In this document: in pieces, positions 61,623-64,000 of the stretch
Numbering within the stretch: the stretch's first letter is position 1
How the letters are laid out: each line of letters starts with the position of its first letter
Assembly (NCBI RefSeq): GCF_900166965.1
Contig: NZ_FUZI01000011.1
Location: 1 to 64,000, forward strand
Length of the DNA: 64,000 nt
DNA from: Photobacterium piscicola
Lineage (GTDB): Bacteria; Pseudomonadota; Gammaproteobacteria; Enterobacterales; Vibrionaceae
Direction of reading: 5' to 3'
Made by a program: the position numbers and the translations under genes
The notes under the pieces: model-generated
What the model was told of the DNA's origin: nothing
What the model saw: only the letters and a program-made list of their open reading frames with translations
The model's database searches: none

Positions 61623-64000
61623 TTACCCTTTAATAACAATTTGACTACGTCCACCACCAATAGCTTCAACGGCTACTTGGATTCCAATCCGCTCTACTAA
61701 AGTGCCAACATGCGAAATCACGCCAATCTGACGCCCATCCGCTTGCAGAGCATCTAAGCAGGCTAATGCCATCTCTAAACTATCAGGATCAAGCGTACCA
61801 AAACCTTCATCAATAAACAGTGAGCCGAGCTGGCGCGTATCTGCCGCAAGCGATGCTAATGCCAACGCTAACGACAACGACACTAAGAAACTTTCGCCAC
61901 CAGAAAGCGATTCCACACTGCGGACTTCATCGCCCATATCATGATCGATAACTTGCAATGCTAATGGGCAACCAGGAACGGGTTGCAAAGCATAACGCGG
62001 GGCTAAATCTTGCAAATGTTCATTCGCTGCTAACACCAATTGTTGTAGGGTTAACCCTTGTGCTAAGGTTCTAAATTTATTACCTGTTGCTGAGCCGATC
62101 AACTCATTCATTTGTAACCACAACTCGGTTTGGGTCTGTTGTGTCGCTAACGCAGAGCGTAAATCCCCTGCCTGTTGTTCCGCTTGCTCGGCATGGACTA
62201 ATTGCTGACGTAATTGAAACACCTGATCATCACAGTGCTGTTTTTGAGTCAGCCATTCCGTCATGGTTTGCTGTTGTGAACTCGCATCATTGCTGATGTC
62301 ATGAGCAGTAAACCAACCTGTCGCTAATTCGACCAACGGCTGATGATCAGCATCTGCTTGCTGACGCTCTTTTAATACCGTTTGGCTAGCAGATAATACT
62401 TGTTCGATCTGTTTTAGTTCAGCCCGTTGTTGTTGCAACCATGCATCATCTTTACTCAATAACGCGGTCAATTCAGGCTCAGTCAGAGCTAATTTTTCTA
62501 ACCAATTACCCCATGTTTGTTGTAACTGTTGTTGAGCTTGATTGGCTTCAACCAATTGCTGTTGAGCATGGTGATGGTGCGCTTCATTTGCCGCCATCGC
62601 TTCGGCTAACTGATTAAGCAGAGTTTGTTGTTGTTGTAATTGTTGTTGCTGGTATTCAAGCTCAGCTTTGGCTTTATTTTCAATGACATCTAACGATTGC
62701 TCACCAATGAGATCAAGCCGTTGTTGCCAATATAGCGTTTGTTGTTGCGTTAACTGATGATCTTTATTGGTCATCGTCTGTAACTGCTGCTCGTTATGCT
62801 CAACGCCACTGATTAACTGAGCCAATACAGGAGCACGTTCAGCTAACTGTTTTTCAAGTTGTTGTTGTTGGTTAACATTGGTTTGATATTGTGCTATTTG
62901 TTGCTCAAGTTCGGCAATAAAACTATTTTTACCTTGCTGAGATAATACTGTTAGCCACGTGTCATTTCCGTAAATTGCATTCAATGCCTGTTGTCTTTGT
63001 TCGTAGACTTTTTGTTGGCTTTCACATTGTGACACTAACGCTTTTTGCTGTTCTTGCGCTTGCGTTTGTTGTTGCGACAACTGATGGTAAGTTTCTTTGA
63101 GCTCAGCTTGTTGATGACCTAATTGCAGCAACTGTTGCTGTTGCTGTTTAACCTCGGTGATCAGTTTTTTACGCTGCTCGCCTTGGGTTTTAATGGTCTG
63201 CATTTGTGCTATCGCATCATCCTGCGCTTGTGACCAATTGGCTTGATAATGTGCCAATTGAGCCACATCACTGACGGCGGATAAGCTAATTTCAGCCAAC
63301 GTTATCGCATCAAGATCAAGCGCCATTAAATCAGACCAATGACATTGTTGCTGACTGACTAATGTTTGAATATTCGCATTAAGTCCATCAATCTCTTGCG
63401 CTAATTCGGTTTGGGTGTGTTGATCTTGCGTGATGGTTTGGGTCAGTTGACGCTGCTCGGCATGAACATCTTGCAATTGTTGGGCTAGCTGCTGCAATCG
63501 CTGCTGTTGCTGACTAATAATGGTGGCAACTTGCGGATTATGTTGCTGATATGGATGTTCAAGCGCACCACATAACGGACATGCTTCGCCCTCAATCAAT
63601 TGATCACGATAATCAGTTAAGTTCATCACCGCACGACTTTGAGTCAGTTGATGATCAACTTCTTTATATTGCGCGTCTAATTGTAATAATTCAGGGGCTA
63701 ATACGGTTAAACGGTGTTGATTATTGGTGATCGTTACCGCTAATGCTTGCTGTTGTAACTGCAATTTATCACGTTGCTGTAGCTGTCCATGCCACTTATC
63801 TAAGCCATATAAACTGTCTTTTAATTGGCTATTACACTGCTGATAAGCACTATAATCCTGACGCTGTTGATCTTGTATTTGTTCTAATTGAGCAAGATCA
63901 TGCGCTGCAACTTGTACCGTTAACTGTTGCTGTTGTGCCACAAAACCTGATAGCTGTTGTTCTAAGTCAGCTTGTTGTTGAGTGATTGTGGTTAATGTTA
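61623..64000 (-). CDS. sbcC: Exonuclease subunit SbcC (partial, C-terminal part)
   Basis: The frame stays open to the window edge, so the N-terminal ATPase half is outside. About 790 residues are visible: coiled coil, the zinc hook CPLCG (63563-63577), the second coiled coil, then the C-terminal ATPase lobe with SLSGGESFLVSLSLALALA and SLFIDEGFGTLDPD (Walker B). With SbcD it forms the Mre11/Rad50-type nuclease that cuts DNA hairpins. The coiled coils are extraordinarily rich in glutamine. In E. coli it also neighbours phoB. Confidence 0.93.
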   Translation of the reverse strand, partial: TLTTITQQQADLEQQLSGFVAQQQQLTVQVAAHDLAQLEQIQDQQRQDYSAYQQCNSQLKDSLYGLDKWHGQLQQRDKLQLQQQALAVTITNNQHRLTVLAPELLQLDAQYKEVDHQLTQSRAVMNLTDYRDQLIEGEACPLCGALEHPYQQHNPQVATIISQQQQRLQQLAQQLQDVHAEQRQLTQTITQDQHTQTELAQEIDGLNANIQTLVSQQQCHWSDLMALDLDAITLAEISLSAVSDVAQLAHYQANWSQAQDDAIAQMQTIKTQGEQRKKLITEVKQQQQQLLQLGHQQAELKETYHQLSQQQTQAQEQQKALVSQCESQQKVYEQRQQALNAIYGNDTWLTVLSQQGKNSFIAELEQQIAQYQTNVNQQQQLEKQLAERAPVLAQLISGVEHNEQQLQTMTNKDHQLTQQQTLYWQQRLDLIGEQSLDVIENKAKAELEYQQQQLQQQQTLLNQLAEAMAANEAHHHHAQQQLVEANQAQQQLQQTWGNWLEKLALTEPELTALLSKDDAWLQQQRAELKQIEQVLSASQTVLKERQQADADHQPLVELATGWFTAHDISNDASSQQQTMTEWLTQKQHCDDQVFQLRQQLVHAEQAEQQAGDLRSALATQQTQTELWLQMNELIGSATGNKFRTLAQGLTLQQLVLAANEHLQDLAPRYALQPVPGCPLALQVIDHDMGDEVRSVESLSGGESFLVSLSLALALASLAADTRQLGSLFIDEGFGTLDPDSLEMALACLDALQADGRQIGVISHVGTLVERIGIQVAVEAIGGGRSQIVIKG

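Overview
The window reads as a chromosomal segment of a marine gammaproteobacterium of the family Vibrionaceae, most likely Photobacterium. This is inference from protein similarity to Vibrio/E. coli homologues and gene order, with no database search. The DNA is moderately AT-rich, densely coded and mostly minus-strand. There are no rRNA or tRNA genes, no CRISPR array and no recognisable insertion sequence.

Layout. 0-8.3 kb: end of a glutathione-dependent formaldehyde dehydrogenase plus S-formylglutathione hydrolase, an AbgT-family transporter, guaBA (GMP synthesis) and divergent xseA, with a candidate PurR box and a strikingly structured xseA leader between them, then a yfgJ-type zinc ribbon gene. 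8.8-29 kb: an AlaX-like editing protein, then the conserved block der-bamB-yfgM-hisS-ispG-rodZ-pilW-rlmN-ndk, two tandem pepB paralogues, the complete isc iron-sulfur operon (iscX, fdx, hscA, hscB, iscA, iscU, iscS, iscR), trmJ, and suhB on the other strand. 30-36 kb: queA-tgt-yajC-secD-secF. 36-43 kb: a CBS-domain protein, aceBA (glyoxylate shunt), oxyR divergent from a 2-Cys peroxiredoxin, and cutC.

43-64 kb is a phosphate region: pstC-pstA-pstB-phoU (with oversized PstC and PstA) divergent from gcvR-ppk-ppx, and phoB-phoR-pstS reading toward it from the right, next to a partial sbcC. Good Pho-box candidates precede pstC and phoB. These two halves are separated by about 5 kb of accessory DNA (53.1-58.2 kb).

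The accessory stretch is the most unusual part. It starts with seven perfect copies of a GTGGCGA heptamer directly after the ppx stop. Four small same-strand ORFs follow (a Cys-rich 103-aa protein, a BRO-N protein, a 143-aa protein with a C-terminal membrane segment, and a 65-aa protein resembling the front of an XRE antitoxin). Each is followed by a copy of a degenerate intergenic element (GTTACCGCG ... TGTTAAAT), giving a cassette-like array. The array ends at a decayed copy of the 3' end of pstS, followed by a LysR/enoyl-CoA-hydratase-like pair and then the intact pstS.
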